A DNA stretch of 64,000 nucleotides from NCBI GenBank assembly GCA_035356615.1, contig DAOQSN010000008.1, positions 1-64,000 on the forward strand, given 5' to 3'. The notes under the pieces were generated by a model. That model searched no databases. It saw only the letters and a program-made list of their open reading frames with translations, and was not told the origin of the DNA. A program made the position numbers and the translations under genes. The DNA comes from JAKQDH01 sp029558835. Lineage in GTDB: Bacteria; Planctomycetota; Phycisphaerae; UBA1845. Positions within the stretch are counted from its first letter, which is position 1, and every line of letters begins with the position of its first letter. Shown here in pieces: positions 39,441 through 49,063 of this stretch.

Positions 39441-41570
39441 TTATGGTCTCTTTTGCGGCGAAAGCCGCTTCTGTTCATCCGTTCTTGATGACGCTGCGCG
39501 CGGCGTAACGACGTACGAATAGGCCACCTTGCCATCCCCGCGCTCCGCGTTGACATCCTCGGGTAGATACGACCGGACGTACTCGACGGTGACTTTCTCA
39601 GGTGACACGGTGACGCGCACGCGGCCCGAGTTGGGAAGTGCGTCGCCGGTCAAGTACGCGTCCTTGTTGTAGAGCGTGTAAGAAGGGTCGGCCGGTTCTG
39701 GCAGTGTCTGGTACACCACGCCATCAAGCTCCTGCTTGCAGAACAGGTGGTCGTGCCCCTGGAAGAAGATGGTCACGCCGGTGCTGGCCATGAGCTGATG
39801 GATCGGCTGCTTCCAGCCGGGGCGCCTCGCCTCGAATTCCCAATTGCCTCGGTTGTTCCGGCCACCCCATTCGAAGAGGCCTGCCCTTTCGACGCCGCCG
39901 CGGCCGGTGCCGAGTACATGGTGCGTGAAGACGAACTTGTACTTGGCGTCGCTTTTCTCGAGCGTTTCCTTGAGCCAGCGGTACTGCGCAGCGCCCAGGG
40001 TGACGTCCCACAGGTCGCGGTTCTTCTTGCCGCCGCCAAAGACGTTGTCCACCGGCTTCTTCGAGTGCCAGTATGGGTCAATCACGACGAAGAGTGCGTC
40101 ACCCCAGGTCCACGCGTAGTAGTCGCGTAGCGGGCCGATGTGCTCGACCGGTTCGCGATCACCGGTGTAGATGCCCTCGGGCGCGGGCTGGGAGAAGTAC
40201 TTTTCGCGGCACGTTTGTGCCCAGACGGCCACGTTGTTGGCGGTCCCATCCAAGTTGCACTGTGCCGCCTGCTCGTGGTTGCCGTTGACGAGGAAGAGCG
40301 GCGCCGAATGGCCGACCAGGCCCAGGTACCGCCGCTGGCCGAGGTAGATCCGCTCGAGCGCGTCGGCTGTCACCTCGCCTAACGTATCCACGCTGAAATC
40401 GTCGCCGATGGTCACATAGAAGTCGGGGTGATCGGCGGCCGCGGAGCGGAGCACCTGGGCGTAGAGCGCGGGGTCGCACTGCTGCGGGCGCTCGGGGTGT
40501 GAATCACCCTGGACCTCGAAGGTGAACGCGCTGCCCGGCGCTCGCTGCGTGTGGAAGCCGTACTCCGGACCAGTCTTCAGATCATGCTGTCTGGCTTCGG
40601 CGTACGAGAGGTGATAGCGGTAGGCCGCATCGGGTGCGAGCTCAGACAACCGGATCACGACGGGCTCATCACCGTTGAAATCCCGCTCCGGCGTTTGAAG
40701 GACCTTATCCGTCCCCGTCCTCCAGTACTCGACCCGCCCACGCAGGTCGTGCGCCGCGAGTACACTGACGTCGATCGTCGTCACACCGGGACGCGCAACG
40801 ATGACGGACGCGACCGGCCAGGAACCGTCAGGCGTGCCAAGGAAGTCGCCGTCCGACCCTTTGCTGCGTCCGCCACCGCGATTTCGCGCTGGCCGGTCAA
40901 AGGGGCCCGGGCCCGCGGGTGCAGGTGTGTGCCCTGCGCGGTTCGCCGACGTGTCCCGATCTTGGGGTTGGCGAGGGGGGCCGGACGTCGCTTGCTGCGG
41001 CGGGTCGGGCTCTTCCCCGGCAGAGGATCGCGTGTATGTCACTCGCAATTCGGCTGTCGCGAGGACGTGGCCCTGTACGGCCTTGAGCAGAACATCACGG
41101 CTGATTCCGGCAGGCGCTACCGACAACTGCACCGGCGTGGAAAGCGCGTACACCGTGTAAACGTAGGTCTTCGGGCCCGGTCCCTTCGAGTGCGGAGGGG
41201 CATATTCGGTTCGCCCGCTGACGCTGTTATTGCCCAATGTTCCGATGCCTTCCACATTCTTGGGCAGGCGTTGGATGCTGGCCGGGATGTTGTACAGGAT
41301 CCAGTACCACTTCGTATGTCCCTCGGGATCGATGTGGTGCATGATCAGCGCGTAGCTCTTGGTGTCCTCGGGCGCGCCACTCCATTCGAGCGGTAGCGTG
41401 GCGCTGTCACCGTCACCAGTGAACTCCCTCGGCAGCGCGCCTCCATCTTCCACCCTGGGACTACGCAAGGCGAACAGCGTCTTCTCGGCTGGGATGGTCT
41501 CCTGCGCAAGCCCGCTGGGGAGCCGCAGGGCAAGTGCCGCCAGCGTGACGATAGCAACGGTCGTTCTCAT
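39441..41570 (-). CDS. secreted PEBP-like / metallophosphoesterase fusion, 709 aa (operon gene 4)
   Basis: Signal peptide 1-22. Residues 30-180 are a PEBP (YbhB/YbcL, Raf-kinase-inhibitor-like) domain: DGDSATLPLEWSGAP, ALIMHHIDPEG, YNIPASI, GPGPKTYVYTVYALS. A Pro/Gly-rich linker (185-250) leads to a Fn3-like strand region and a calcineurin-like domain: D356-S-H358, GDD at 389-391, GNHE at 430-433, FTHH, and GHDH near 605. The second half is clearly paralogous to the 38051 protein (YYAWTWGDALFVVxDPYW in both). The pairing of phosphate-group binding (PEBP) with hydrolysis suggests an exported phosphoester or phospholipid activity; this is inferred. GGAGACACC-ATG. Confidence 0.88.
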   Translation of the reverse strand: MRTTVAIVTLAALALRLPSGLAQETIPAEKTLFALRSPRVEDGGALPREFTGDGDSATLPLEWSGAPEDTKSYALIMHHIDPEGHTKWYWILYNIPASIQRLPKNVEGIGTLGNNSVSGRTEYAPPHSKGPGPKTYVYTVYALSTPVQLSVAPAGISRDVLLKAVQGHVLATAELRVTYTRSSAGEEPDPPQQATSGPPRQPQDRDTSANRAGHTPAPAGPGPFDRPARNRGGGRSKGSDGDFLGTPDGSWPVASVIVARPGVTTIDVSVLAAHDLRGRVEYWRTGTDKVLQTPERDFNGDEPVVIRLSELAPDAAYRYHLSYAEARQHDLKTGPEYGFHTQRAPGSAFTFEVQGDSHPERPQQCDPALYAQVLRSAAADHPDFYVTIGDDFSVDTLGEVTADALERIYLGQRRYLGLVGHSAPLFLVNGNHEQAAQCNLDGTANNVAVWAQTCREKYFSQPAPEGIYTGDREPVEHIGPLRDYYAWTWGDALFVVIDPYWHSKKPVDNVFGGGKKNRDLWDVTLGAAQYRWLKETLEKSDAKYKFVFTHHVLGTGRGGVERAGLFEWGGRNNRGNWEFEARRPGWKQPIHQLMASTGVTIFFQGHDHLFCKQELDGVVYQTLPEPADPSYTLYNKDAYLTGDALPNSGRVRVTVSPEKVTVEYVRSYLPEDVNAERGDGKVAYSYVVTPRAASSRTDEQKRLSPQKRP

Positions 41571-41608
41571 GGTGTCTCCGTCTTACAGCGCAGCCAGCTC
41601 AGAACCGC

Positions 41609-44600
41609 CTAGGGTGCGCATGCTGGCGGCAGATCCGAGCCGTTGAAGCACGCCTGAAACACTGCAAAGTCGACCAAGTCCACGTCACTATCTTTGTCCA
41701 GGTCTGCGTCGGAGCAGCTCGGGGCGGCGGTAGGTTGGTCCGGGCCGTTGAAGCAGGCGAGCAGGCGGCCGAAGTCGGTCAGGTCCACGTCGCCATCGCA
41801 GTCAAAATCCGCCTCGACCGCGACCGTCGAGTACAGCTCGATTGGATCGCCCGGCGTCAGATCCCGGCCGACCAGGCCGGGGTAGTCCGGCGCGTAGCGG
41901 CGAACCTTGAACACGGCATTATACTGGTGGCCGCGGTCGTCGAGCGGGATGGCCGCGCCCTGCACCAGCGGACCAGTGTTGATAACCGGGTCGACGTAGC
42001 GCCAGACTGTCTCGCCGGCCGGCGTGACCTCGAACAGATCGCCGTGCACGCCGTCGTCAATCAGCGTGTTCCCGTTGGGCAGCCGTTGGGCTCCGGAGAT
42101 CGCCTCGGAGTACATGTCCGTTGGGTTGTCCGCGACATACGACCAGACGGCTGCCGCCGGACCATACGGGACTCCTGGAGGCTGTTGCGAGTAGTAGCCG
42201 TTGGCGTCCACGGGCGGGACGATCTCATCGACCGAAGAGTACTGGCCCGCGGGGCGGTTGTTTCCGTTGTTGAATACCAGGATGTTGCCCGCGCCCGGCA
42301 GACCGGCCGCGATCCACTGCGCGTCGTGCTGTTCAAAGAGCGTCTGGTCGCTCGGGCCGCCGGCCCCGTATGTACTCGGATTCCCCCACCGGTAGAGCAG
42401 GTCGCCGCCGCGGTTGTACGTGCCGCCGGTGTGACCGGCGGCCTGGGCGGTCGTCGTGCTATGGTCGATTACCCAAATCTCGCTGTTGCCGCGGACACTG
42501 AGCACGATCTGGTCGAATTGGTCGTTGTAGTCGATGGAGTTCATGTGATTCCAGAACGGGCGGACCTCGCCACCAGAGCCGTTCACGTCGATCAGCTCGG
42601 GATGATCCGCGACCACGCCGTAGTTGGCTTTGGACGGGTCATAGTCCTGAATCAAGTGATCCCAGACGTGCCATGCCCAGACCACGTTGCCCCCCGAGCT
42701 GCCGACCGGCTGCACCTCGACGACCGAATCCGGCAGCATGCAGCCGGTCTGCTGGATTTCCGGGTGCAGCAGGGCCGGATTGAAGCCGGCGGCGATCACC
42801 TGGGCGTACGTCTTCTTCTCCACCACCAGCAGGAGCACGTTGCCGTTCGGCAGCGGCCGGATATCGTGGTGCGACATGTACTGGCTGGTAGAGTAGTCGA
42901 ACTCCCAGACCAGGTTTCCGTCCCAGTCATATTCTTCCATGCGCCCGCCCTCGCCCCCGCCCGTGAGTTCTCCCTGCGTGAAGCAGGCATGCAGAAGGTG
43001 TCCGTTTTCGAGCAGATACACCGACTGCCCCGGTTCGTACTCGCTGTCCCACGTGTGCACCAGGCGTCCCTCGTTGTTGATCAGGTACGTGCGCGTGTAG
43101 TGCTTCGGGGCAAACAGCGTGTAGCCCGTGAAAACGTTGTCCGCATCGTAGAAGAACAGGCCGACGGTGCGCGCCGCCGCCACCGCATACGAATAGGTCT
43201 CAGTGGGCGCTGTAGACGGATCGGTCGAGGCGTTGTCGGCGTCGTCCGTGGCGGTAACATAGTAGCTCACCGTCGTCCCCGCGGCCGCTGCGGGAATCTC
43301 GGCGCCGTAAATCCCGTCGCCGGCGTCGCCGTCCTCGTGCACGCCGTCGTCGTACATGGTCACCTCCACCGACGCGGCCCCGCCCGAGGTCGTCATGACC
43401 GTGATCATGTCGAGATCAATTCGTTGATCGCCGCTTCCCCCGCAAAACTGGAAACGCATCTTCAGGTTGCCGACCAGCTCGCTGCTCGGCAGGTCATAGT
43501 GGTACAGCTGCCAGCCATGGCTGCTGCCCGTGAGTTCGCTGAGCCGGGTGACGAAGCCGCTTCCCGAATCGAGCTGGAATGTCCAGCCCCCCGTTCCCGC
43601 CAGAGTCAGCGTTTGAATATAAAATTCCACGTATCCCGACGTGCCCACGGCATTAATGCTGCCGGTGGTCGCGATCATGGCGTCCGTCAGATTCAATGTG
43701 CCGAGTTTGAACTGCATGCCGCAGGGATTCCCGGTGCCGTAGTTTGAGCCGGTCCGCTGCTCGACGTACTGAGTGCCCGTGACCGTCCACGGGTTGTTGC
43801 AGCCGTCCCCGGTCCAAGGTTTGGCGGGCGTCGTCCGCATGGTCTCGGTGAACACCGTGGTCGGCGTGCCGCTACCGCTGGCGAAGTACGTGAGCGTCAC
43901 GTTGGCGACGCTGCTGTCATCGGTGACGCGGCTGGTAGCCCACACGGTATCACTCGCTGTGATACAAAATGGCCAGTGGGTTGTGCCGGCGATGGTCGGC
44001 GGGTTGTCCGTGGCTACCTGGGTCGCACCCTGGACGCGCATCAGGATCGAGTGCAGGCCGTGCTCGGTGGTAATGAAGAGCGTCCGCCGGTCCGCACCTC
44101 CGAAACACAGATTCGTCGGTCGCTCGGGCACGGCGATCGTCTCGATTTCTGTGCCTGCGGAGTTATACGCGACGACGCCGTTGGTGTCGGTTGTGAGATA
44201 GACGTTTCCTTCCTCGTCGAGTTCCATACCGTCCGAGCCTACCGCGACGAGAAGCGTCTTGTTCGACAGCGTCCCGTTGGAATTGATCGTGTACCGGTAG
44301 GTCCGGCCAGCGCCATAGTCGCTGACGTACAGGGCCGTGCCATCCGCGGTGCCAATCAGCCCGTTCGGCTTCGTCATGTCGCTGATTACGCGCGTGGCGG
44401 TGCCGCTGGGGCTCACGTAGTACACGTGCTCGCCGTCCTGCACGAGTGGGTTCCAGAACACCGGATCGGTGAAGTAGATCCCGCCCTGCGGGTCGATCCA
44501 CAAGTCGTTCGGCGCATTGAACCGTAGGCCGTTGTATTGGTTGGCGAGCACGGTGACGGTGCCGCCGGGGCCAATGGAGACGACGCGGCCGTTGTCTCCT

Positions 44601-45895
44601 TCGCAGGCCACCAGGTTGCCGGCCGCGTCGAAGAAGAGGCCGTTGGCGCCGCCGGAGTTCGTACGAAAAACGGACAACTGCCCGGTGAGCGACCACGCGT
44701 AAATCGTATCTGCCAGCACATCCGAGAAGAAGACGTTGCCCAGCGCATCGGCGGCCGGCCCTTCGCCAAACTGGAGGCCGCTGGCCAGCAGCGTAAGGGT
44801 CGCATCAGGCTGGACAAGCCGCGTGGTGCGCAAGGCCACGCGGAAGCCGACATGGTAGTACGGGTGGTTCGGGTCCTGTGGACCACGGTAATAGCCGGGA
44901 TTACGGTTTGAGATCCGGCTGTGCCCGTAATACTCGGCCCCGTTGTACCAATTCCCGCCGCGCAGCACGCGGTATGGCAGGCCGTCGGGCATCGGATCGC
45001 CCGTCGTTGGCCCGGTCGGATTGCTCACGGGGCTTATCGAATAGTAATCGCTGGCGTACCAGTCGTTGGTCCACTGCCACACGTTGCCGGCCATGTCGTA
45101 GAGGCCGTAGCCGTTGACGCTGTCGGCGGTTTGGTAGCTGCTGGCGCTGCCCGGCCAGTCGAAATCCGCCTGCAAATGGAGTTGCCCATTGTAGAACCCG
45201 ATGGGCGTGGTCCACGGGTAATCGCCTGCCTCGTAAGGATCGCCCGAGCTTTCCCAGTTGGCTAGCAGCCCGTCCGGATTGGGTTCATCCCCCCAGGGAA
45301 ACATGTAGTAGTACTGGCCGCCATTGGCCGCATACTCCCATTCGGCTTCCGTTGGCAGACGATAGCCGTCGTTCGCGAAGGTGCAGGTCCATGTCGTCAG
45401 GTCGTAGCACGGCTGATAGCCCTTGAACGCGCTCAGCCAGTTGCAGTAAGCCGCGGCGCCCGCCCAGCGGACCCCGATCATGGGGTGCTTGTCGCGCCCG
45501 CTGAGCACGCCCAAGGCACTGCCGTCCCACGTAATGCCGCTGTATGGCGCGCCGTACAACGTCGAGGCGCGCGTTTCGCAGTAGATTTCGTTGCCGCCAA
45601 CCGCGTATACGAGCCCGTTGCGCACCTCGATGAGCCCCGCGGCCAGCGCGGCCGAGAGGTAGTCGCAGTACTGCCGGTTCGTCACGTCGTACGTTCCGAG
45701 ATGGAACGTATCGATCTGAACGGTGTGCAGCGGCACTTCGTCACTGGGGTGGCCCGGATCGTTGTAGTCGAAGTGATCGCCCATGACGAATTCGCCGTGG
45801 GGGATCAACTTGAGGGCGGGAACTTCCACCGCCAGTGCGGCTCGGCCCAACAACAGCGCACATACCAGGACAATCATCCAACCTGCGCGGCTCAT
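41609..45895 (-). CDS. secreted FGE-sulfatase / SMP-30-like / arylsulfotransferase-like protein with dockerin end, 1428 aa (operon gene 3)
   Basis: The start at 45895 (MSRAGW) has AGAGGA before it; signal peptide about 1-24. Residues 28-365 are an FGE-sulfatase (SUMF1-like) domain: GEFVMGDHFDYN, VTNRQYCDYL, WAGAAAYCNWL, RLPTEAEWEYAANGG, GNVWQWTNDW, VLRGGNW. Residues 380-610 are an SMP-30/gluconolactonase-like propeller (GEGPAADALGNVFFSDV, NGLFFDAAGNLVACE). Residues 615-890 are beta-sandwich. Residues 905-1330 resemble arylsulfotransferase (ASST) propellers (GYTLFAPKHYTRTYLINNEGRLVHTWDS, HHDIRPLPNGNVLLL, AQRLPNGNTLIDDG). The end has two Ca loops (DFDCDGDVDLTDF, DLDKDSDVDLVDF). Whether it binds or modifies sulfated compounds is not shown; FGE-type domains without a sulfatase nearby often only bind. 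Confidence 0.85.
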   Translation of the reverse strand: MSRAGWMIVLVCALLLGRAALAVEVPALKLIPHGEFVMGDHFDYNDPGHPSDEVPLHTVQIDTFHLGTYDVTNRQYCDYLSAALAAGLIEVRNGLVYAVGGNEIYCETRASTLYGAPYSGITWDGSALGVLSGRDKHPMIGVRWAGAAAYCNWLSAFKGYQPCYDLTTWTCTFANDGYRLPTEAEWEYAANGGQYYYMFPWGDEPNPDGLLANWESSGDPYEAGDYPWTTPIGFYNGQLHLQADFDWPGSASSYQTADSVNGYGLYDMAGNVWQWTNDWYASDYYSISPVSNPTGPTTGDPMPDGLPYRVLRGGNWYNGAEYYGHSRISNRNPGYYRGPQDPNHPYYHVGFRVALRTTRLVQPDATLTLLASGLQFGEGPAADALGNVFFSDVLADTIYAWSLTGQLSVFRTNSGGANGLFFDAAGNLVACEGDNGRVVSIGPGGTVTVLANQYNGLRFNAPNDLWIDPQGGIYFTDPVFWNPLVQDGEHVYYVSPSGTATRVISDMTKPNGLIGTADGTALYVSDYGAGRTYRYTINSNGTLSNKTLLVAVGSDGMELDEEGNVYLTTDTNGVVAYNSAGTEIETIAVPERPTNLCFGGADRRTLFITTEHGLHSILMRVQGATQVATDNPPTIAGTTHWPFCITASDTVWATSRVTDDSSVANVTLTYFASGSGTPTTVFTETMRTTPAKPWTGDGCNNPWTVTGTQYVEQRTGSNYGTGNPCGMQFKLGTLNLTDAMIATTGSINAVGTSGYVEFYIQTLTLAGTGGWTFQLDSGSGFVTRLSELTGSSHGWQLYHYDLPSSELVGNLKMRFQFCGGSGDQRIDLDMITVMTTSGGAASVEVTMYDDGVHEDGDAGDGIYGAEIPAAAAGTTVSYYVTATDDADNASTDPSTAPTETYSYAVAAARTVGLFFYDADNVFTGYTLFAPKHYTRTYLINNEGRLVHTWDSEYEPGQSVYLLENGHLLHACFTQGELTGGGEGGRMEEYDWDGNLVWEFDYSTSQYMSHHDIRPLPNGNVLLLVVEKKTYAQVIAAGFNPALLHPEIQQTGCMLPDSVVEVQPVGSSGGNVVWAWHVWDHLIQDYDPSKANYGVVADHPELIDVNGSGGEVRPFWNHMNSIDYNDQFDQIVLSVRGNSEIWVIDHSTTTAQAAGHTGGTYNRGGDLLYRWGNPSTYGAGGPSDQTLFEQHDAQWIAAGLPGAGNILVFNNGNNRPAGQYSSVDEIVPPVDANGYYSQQPPGVPYGPAAAVWSYVADNPTDMYSEAISGAQRLPNGNTLIDDGVHGDLFEVTPAGETVWRYVDPVINTGPLVQGAAIPLDDRGHQYNAVFKVRRYAPDYPGLVGRDLTPGDPIELYSTVAVEADFDCDGDVDLTDFGRLLACFNGPDQPTAAPSCSDADLDKDSDVDLVDFAVFQACFNGSDLPPACAP

Positions 45896-45923
45896 GGTTC
45901 CATCCTCTCGCCTGACCGGGCGT

Positions 45924-48900
45924 TTAGCTTGGCCCGTTGAAACAACCCTGCAACACGGAAAAGTCAGAAACATCCACGTCGCTGTCACCATCGCCGTCGG
46001 CCGTTGTGCACCCTACAGCCGCGGGTTGACCGGTGCCGTTGAAACACGTCTGGAAGGTGGCAAAGTCGGCCAGGTCTACGTCGCCGTCCGCATCGAAATC
46101 CATCCGCGCGCACGTGATGGGATTGCCCGGCGTCAGGTCGTGACCGGTGAAGCCCGCAAAGTCTGGCCCGTAGCGGTACGTCCGCGGCACCGCGTTCGTC
46201 ATCGGCCAGTTGTCACCGATCACGTTCATGATCCCACCGCTCGTAACGGGGTTGATGTACTCCCAGACGACCTGACCGGCGGCCGTCACCTCGACCATGT
46301 AGCCCTGGGTGGTAGCGCAGATCAGCGTGTTGCCGTTGGGCAGCCGCTGGGCGCTGGAGCCGAAATGGCTGAACAACGTGAGGTTGCCCACGGAGCCGTA
46401 TTTCCACACGACCTGCTTGGAAAGTTGCTGGTTGCTCTTGTGCGTGTCGTGGTCGAACGTCCACGTCACGTACCCCGCACTGGGCGGGTTCACGTAGTTG
46501 CCGGTATCTACGCCGCTGGCGTTAAGGAACGGGTTGATCTCGAAGACGTACGACTGCGTCGTCCGCTGGAACAGGTACTGGTTGTTGTTGAACAGGAGCA
46601 AATGGCCGGCTCCGGGCAGGCCAACGTCGATCCAGTGCACGGTGCTGCTCGCACCGATCTGTTTGTTACCGTTTGTCGCGTCTTCCCAGTTGGCCTTGAC
46701 CGATGGCGGGTTGCCCTGCGCGTATCTGGCTGGGTCGCCGAACCGGTAAGGGAAGTCGCCCGCGCTGGTTGCCGCCAGGGCGATGCTGCCGGTCGGATTC
46801 CCCGGCAGGAACGTACCGCCATGATCGATGATGTAGAACTCGCCCTGCCGGGAATTGACCACGATCTGGTCAAGCACCGGATTGAAGGCGAGCGCATTGC
46901 AGTCGAGCCAGTTGGCCCGCACCGGCCGGCCAGGCAGGTTGAGGTTGATTCGGCCCGGGTAATTCGCGATCGTGTGCCCCGAACCAACGTAGTTCGGCTT
47001 CGTGGCATCCACGTCCTGGATGGCGTGGTCGAAGAAGCACCACTCCCAGATCACGTTGCCGCTCGAATCGACCTCCACAATCGTGTCAACCTGCGCACCG
47101 TCATACGGTCCGTCCGCCGGATCGCAGCCGGCGGCGATACACTGGGCGTGCGTCAGATCCTTGTTGGCCAGATACAACGTCGTGTAGGCGCCGAGCTGCA
47201 TGTTGTAGATCCGTGCGAAGTCACCGTGCGGGTGGTAGTCCGTGCGGGTCTCGTAGTGCTCCCACACGGTGTTGCCGTCCCAGTCCAGCTCTCGAATTCC
47301 GTCTACGCCGCTCGTGTTTGTCCCCGCGTCGAGGAGCGTGCCGCTTTCGAGCAAACGGGGATTGGTAGTGCTGGACCAGGTATGGGTTACCTGCCCCAGC
47401 ATGTTGATCAGGTACGCGTTTCCCTCGGCCGCAAAGAGCGTGTAACCCTCGTGGGCATTGGTCGCGTCCCAGTACTGCAGCTCAGTCGGCCGCTGTAAGG
47501 CCTCATAGCTGCTGCTGCCGCCGTAGGGATTCTCGACGGTGGTGCGGCCGGCAATAGTATCGCCCGGCGTCAACGTGTGTCCGACGAAGGCTGGGTGGTC
47601 CGGCGTATAGCGGTACGCCCGGAAGATGGAATTGACCATCGGCAGGTTGTCGCCGATCCGCAACACGTTGCCGACGTTCGTGATCGGAACGATGTACTCC
47701 CAAACGGCTTCGCCGCCCGCCGTCACCTCCACAACGTAGCCCTCGCTGTCCGCGCAAATCAGCGTGTTCCCGTTGGGCAGGCGCTGGGCGCTGCAGCCGA
47801 TGTGGCTGAAGAGCGTGAGGTTGCTCTTCGAGCTGTAGCTCCACACGATCTGTCGCGACATCTGCTTGGGTGTTTTCTCGGTGACAGCCGGCGCGGTCCA
47901 GGCGTCGTAGTCCGCAGCGGGCGGATTCACGTAGTCGCCGGTATCGACGCCGTTGGCATCCAAAAACGGGTTGATCTCAAGCACGTAGGATTGCGGCGTA
48001 TGCTCGGAGAGGTACTGGCCGTTGTCGAAGATGAGGAAGTGCCCCGCTCCGACCAGGCCTGGGCCGATCCACGACACGTGATGGGCCCCGCCAAGCTGCT
48101 TGTTGCCAGTGGTCGATTGGGTCCAGTCCTCGAGGATAAACGGCTTGTCGCCCTGACTGTACCTGGCCGGGTCGCCGAACCGGTACAGGAAGTCGCCCGC
48201 GCTCGTAGCCGCGAGCGCAATGCTCCCGGCCGGGTTCCCCGCGATGAACGTGCCACCATGGTCGATGACGTAGAACTCGCCTTGCACGGAGTTGACGACA
48301 ACCTGGTTCAGCTCTTGGTTGAAGTCCACGGCGTTGATGTGCAACCAGTCCTGCTTCAGTGGATGGCCGGGAAGGTTGATGTTCAACCGGCTTGGGTAGT
48401 CTGCAACCGTGTGACCGGCCCCGACGTAGTTCGGTTTGTTCGGGTCGTAGTCCTGGATGACGTGATCGAAGAAGCACCACTCCCAGATGACGTTGCCGCT
48501 CATGTCAACTTCCACGACCGCGTCCATCTGTGCCCCGGTTGAGGGCACCGTCGCCGGGTTGGCTCCGGCGGCGATGCACTGGGCGCGGGTGAAGTCCTTG
48601 TTCGCGACGTAGAGCGTCGTGTAAGCGCCGAGCTCCGGATTGAAGACCCGCACGAAGTCGTGATGTGGGTGGTAGGTTGAGCGGGTCTCCAGGTATTGCC
48701 ACACCGTGGTTCCGCTCCAACTGACCTCCTTGAACCCGCTGAAACCGCTCGGGTCATCGTTGGTGGCATCCAGAACGTCGCCGTTGTCGAGCAAGTGAGG
48801 GTTCGTTCCGACCGGCCAGGTGTGAACCACGCGTCCTTCCATGTCCAGCAAGTATGTCGTGCCCCTGGCGCCGAACAGGGTGTAGCCGTAGCAGGCGCGG

Positions 48901-49031
48901 CTGGCGTCCCAGTATTGCAGCTCCGTGGGCCGCTCCAGGGCGTCGTAGCCGTGAGCCGCGTTCAAGACCAGGGCGATCAGAAGGCAGGCGGACGGCCGGA
49001 CACGGCGGGCTGGTAGCAGGGATGCATGCAT
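45924..49031 (-). CDS. secreted tandem arylsulfotransferase-like propeller with dockerin end, 1035 aa (operon gene 2)
   Basis: The ATG at 49031 (MHASLL) has GAGGAG upstream; signal peptide to about residue 28. Two homologous blocks of about 480 residues follow (about 32-510 and 520-1000), each with ALxRPTELQYWDA, GYTLF..GxxYLxxMxGxVxHTW, NVIWEWCFFDH, HGGTF, and SAQRLPNGNTLIC, the same fold as the ASST part of the 45895 gene. The final 60 residues are dockerin-like (DFDADGDVDLADF, DGDGDSDVDVSDF). Active-site histidines of true arylsulfotransferases were not confirmed here. An internal gene duplication is clear. Confidence 0.85.
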   Translation of the reverse strand: MHASLLPARRVRPSACLLIALVLNAAHGYDALERPTELQYWDASRACYGYTLFGARGTTYLLDMEGRVVHTWPVGTNPHLLDNGDVLDATNDDPSGFSGFKEVSWSGTTVWQYLETRSTYHPHHDFVRVFNPELGAYTTLYVANKDFTRAQCIAAGANPATVPSTGAQMDAVVEVDMSGNVIWEWCFFDHVIQDYDPNKPNYVGAGHTVADYPSRLNINLPGHPLKQDWLHINAVDFNQELNQVVVNSVQGEFYVIDHGGTFIAGNPAGSIALAATSAGDFLYRFGDPARYSQGDKPFILEDWTQSTTGNKQLGGAHHVSWIGPGLVGAGHFLIFDNGQYLSEHTPQSYVLEINPFLDANGVDTGDYVNPPAADYDAWTAPAVTEKTPKQMSRQIVWSYSSKSNLTLFSHIGCSAQRLPNGNTLICADSEGYVVEVTAGGEAVWEYIVPITNVGNVLRIGDNLPMVNSIFRAYRYTPDHPAFVGHTLTPGDTIAGRTTVENPYGGSSSYEALQRPTELQYWDATNAHEGYTLFAAEGNAYLINMLGQVTHTWSSTTNPRLLESGTLLDAGTNTSGVDGIRELDWDGNTVWEHYETRTDYHPHGDFARIYNMQLGAYTTLYLANKDLTHAQCIAAGCDPADGPYDGAQVDTIVEVDSSGNVIWEWCFFDHAIQDVDATKPNYVGSGHTIANYPGRINLNLPGRPVRANWLDCNALAFNPVLDQIVVNSRQGEFYIIDHGGTFLPGNPTGSIALAATSAGDFPYRFGDPARYAQGNPPSVKANWEDATNGNKQIGASSTVHWIDVGLPGAGHLLLFNNNQYLFQRTTQSYVFEINPFLNASGVDTGNYVNPPSAGYVTWTFDHDTHKSNQQLSKQVVWKYGSVGNLTLFSHFGSSAQRLPNGNTLICATTQGYMVEVTAAGQVVWEYINPVTSGGIMNVIGDNWPMTNAVPRTYRYGPDFAGFTGHDLTPGNPITCARMDFDADGDVDLADFATFQTCFNGTGQPAAVGCTTADGDGDSDVDVSDFSVLQGCFNGPS

Positions 49032-49063
49032 GGGACGCTCCTCGCAACGAAACAGGCCAAGCC

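Noticed and set aside
41735..43747. 670-aa + strand frame
   Set aside because: Antisense to the FGE/ASST gene, which has a signal peptide, recognised domains and a ribosome site.
45783..47498. 571-aa + strand frame
   Set aside because: Antisense shadow of the tandem ASST-like gene.
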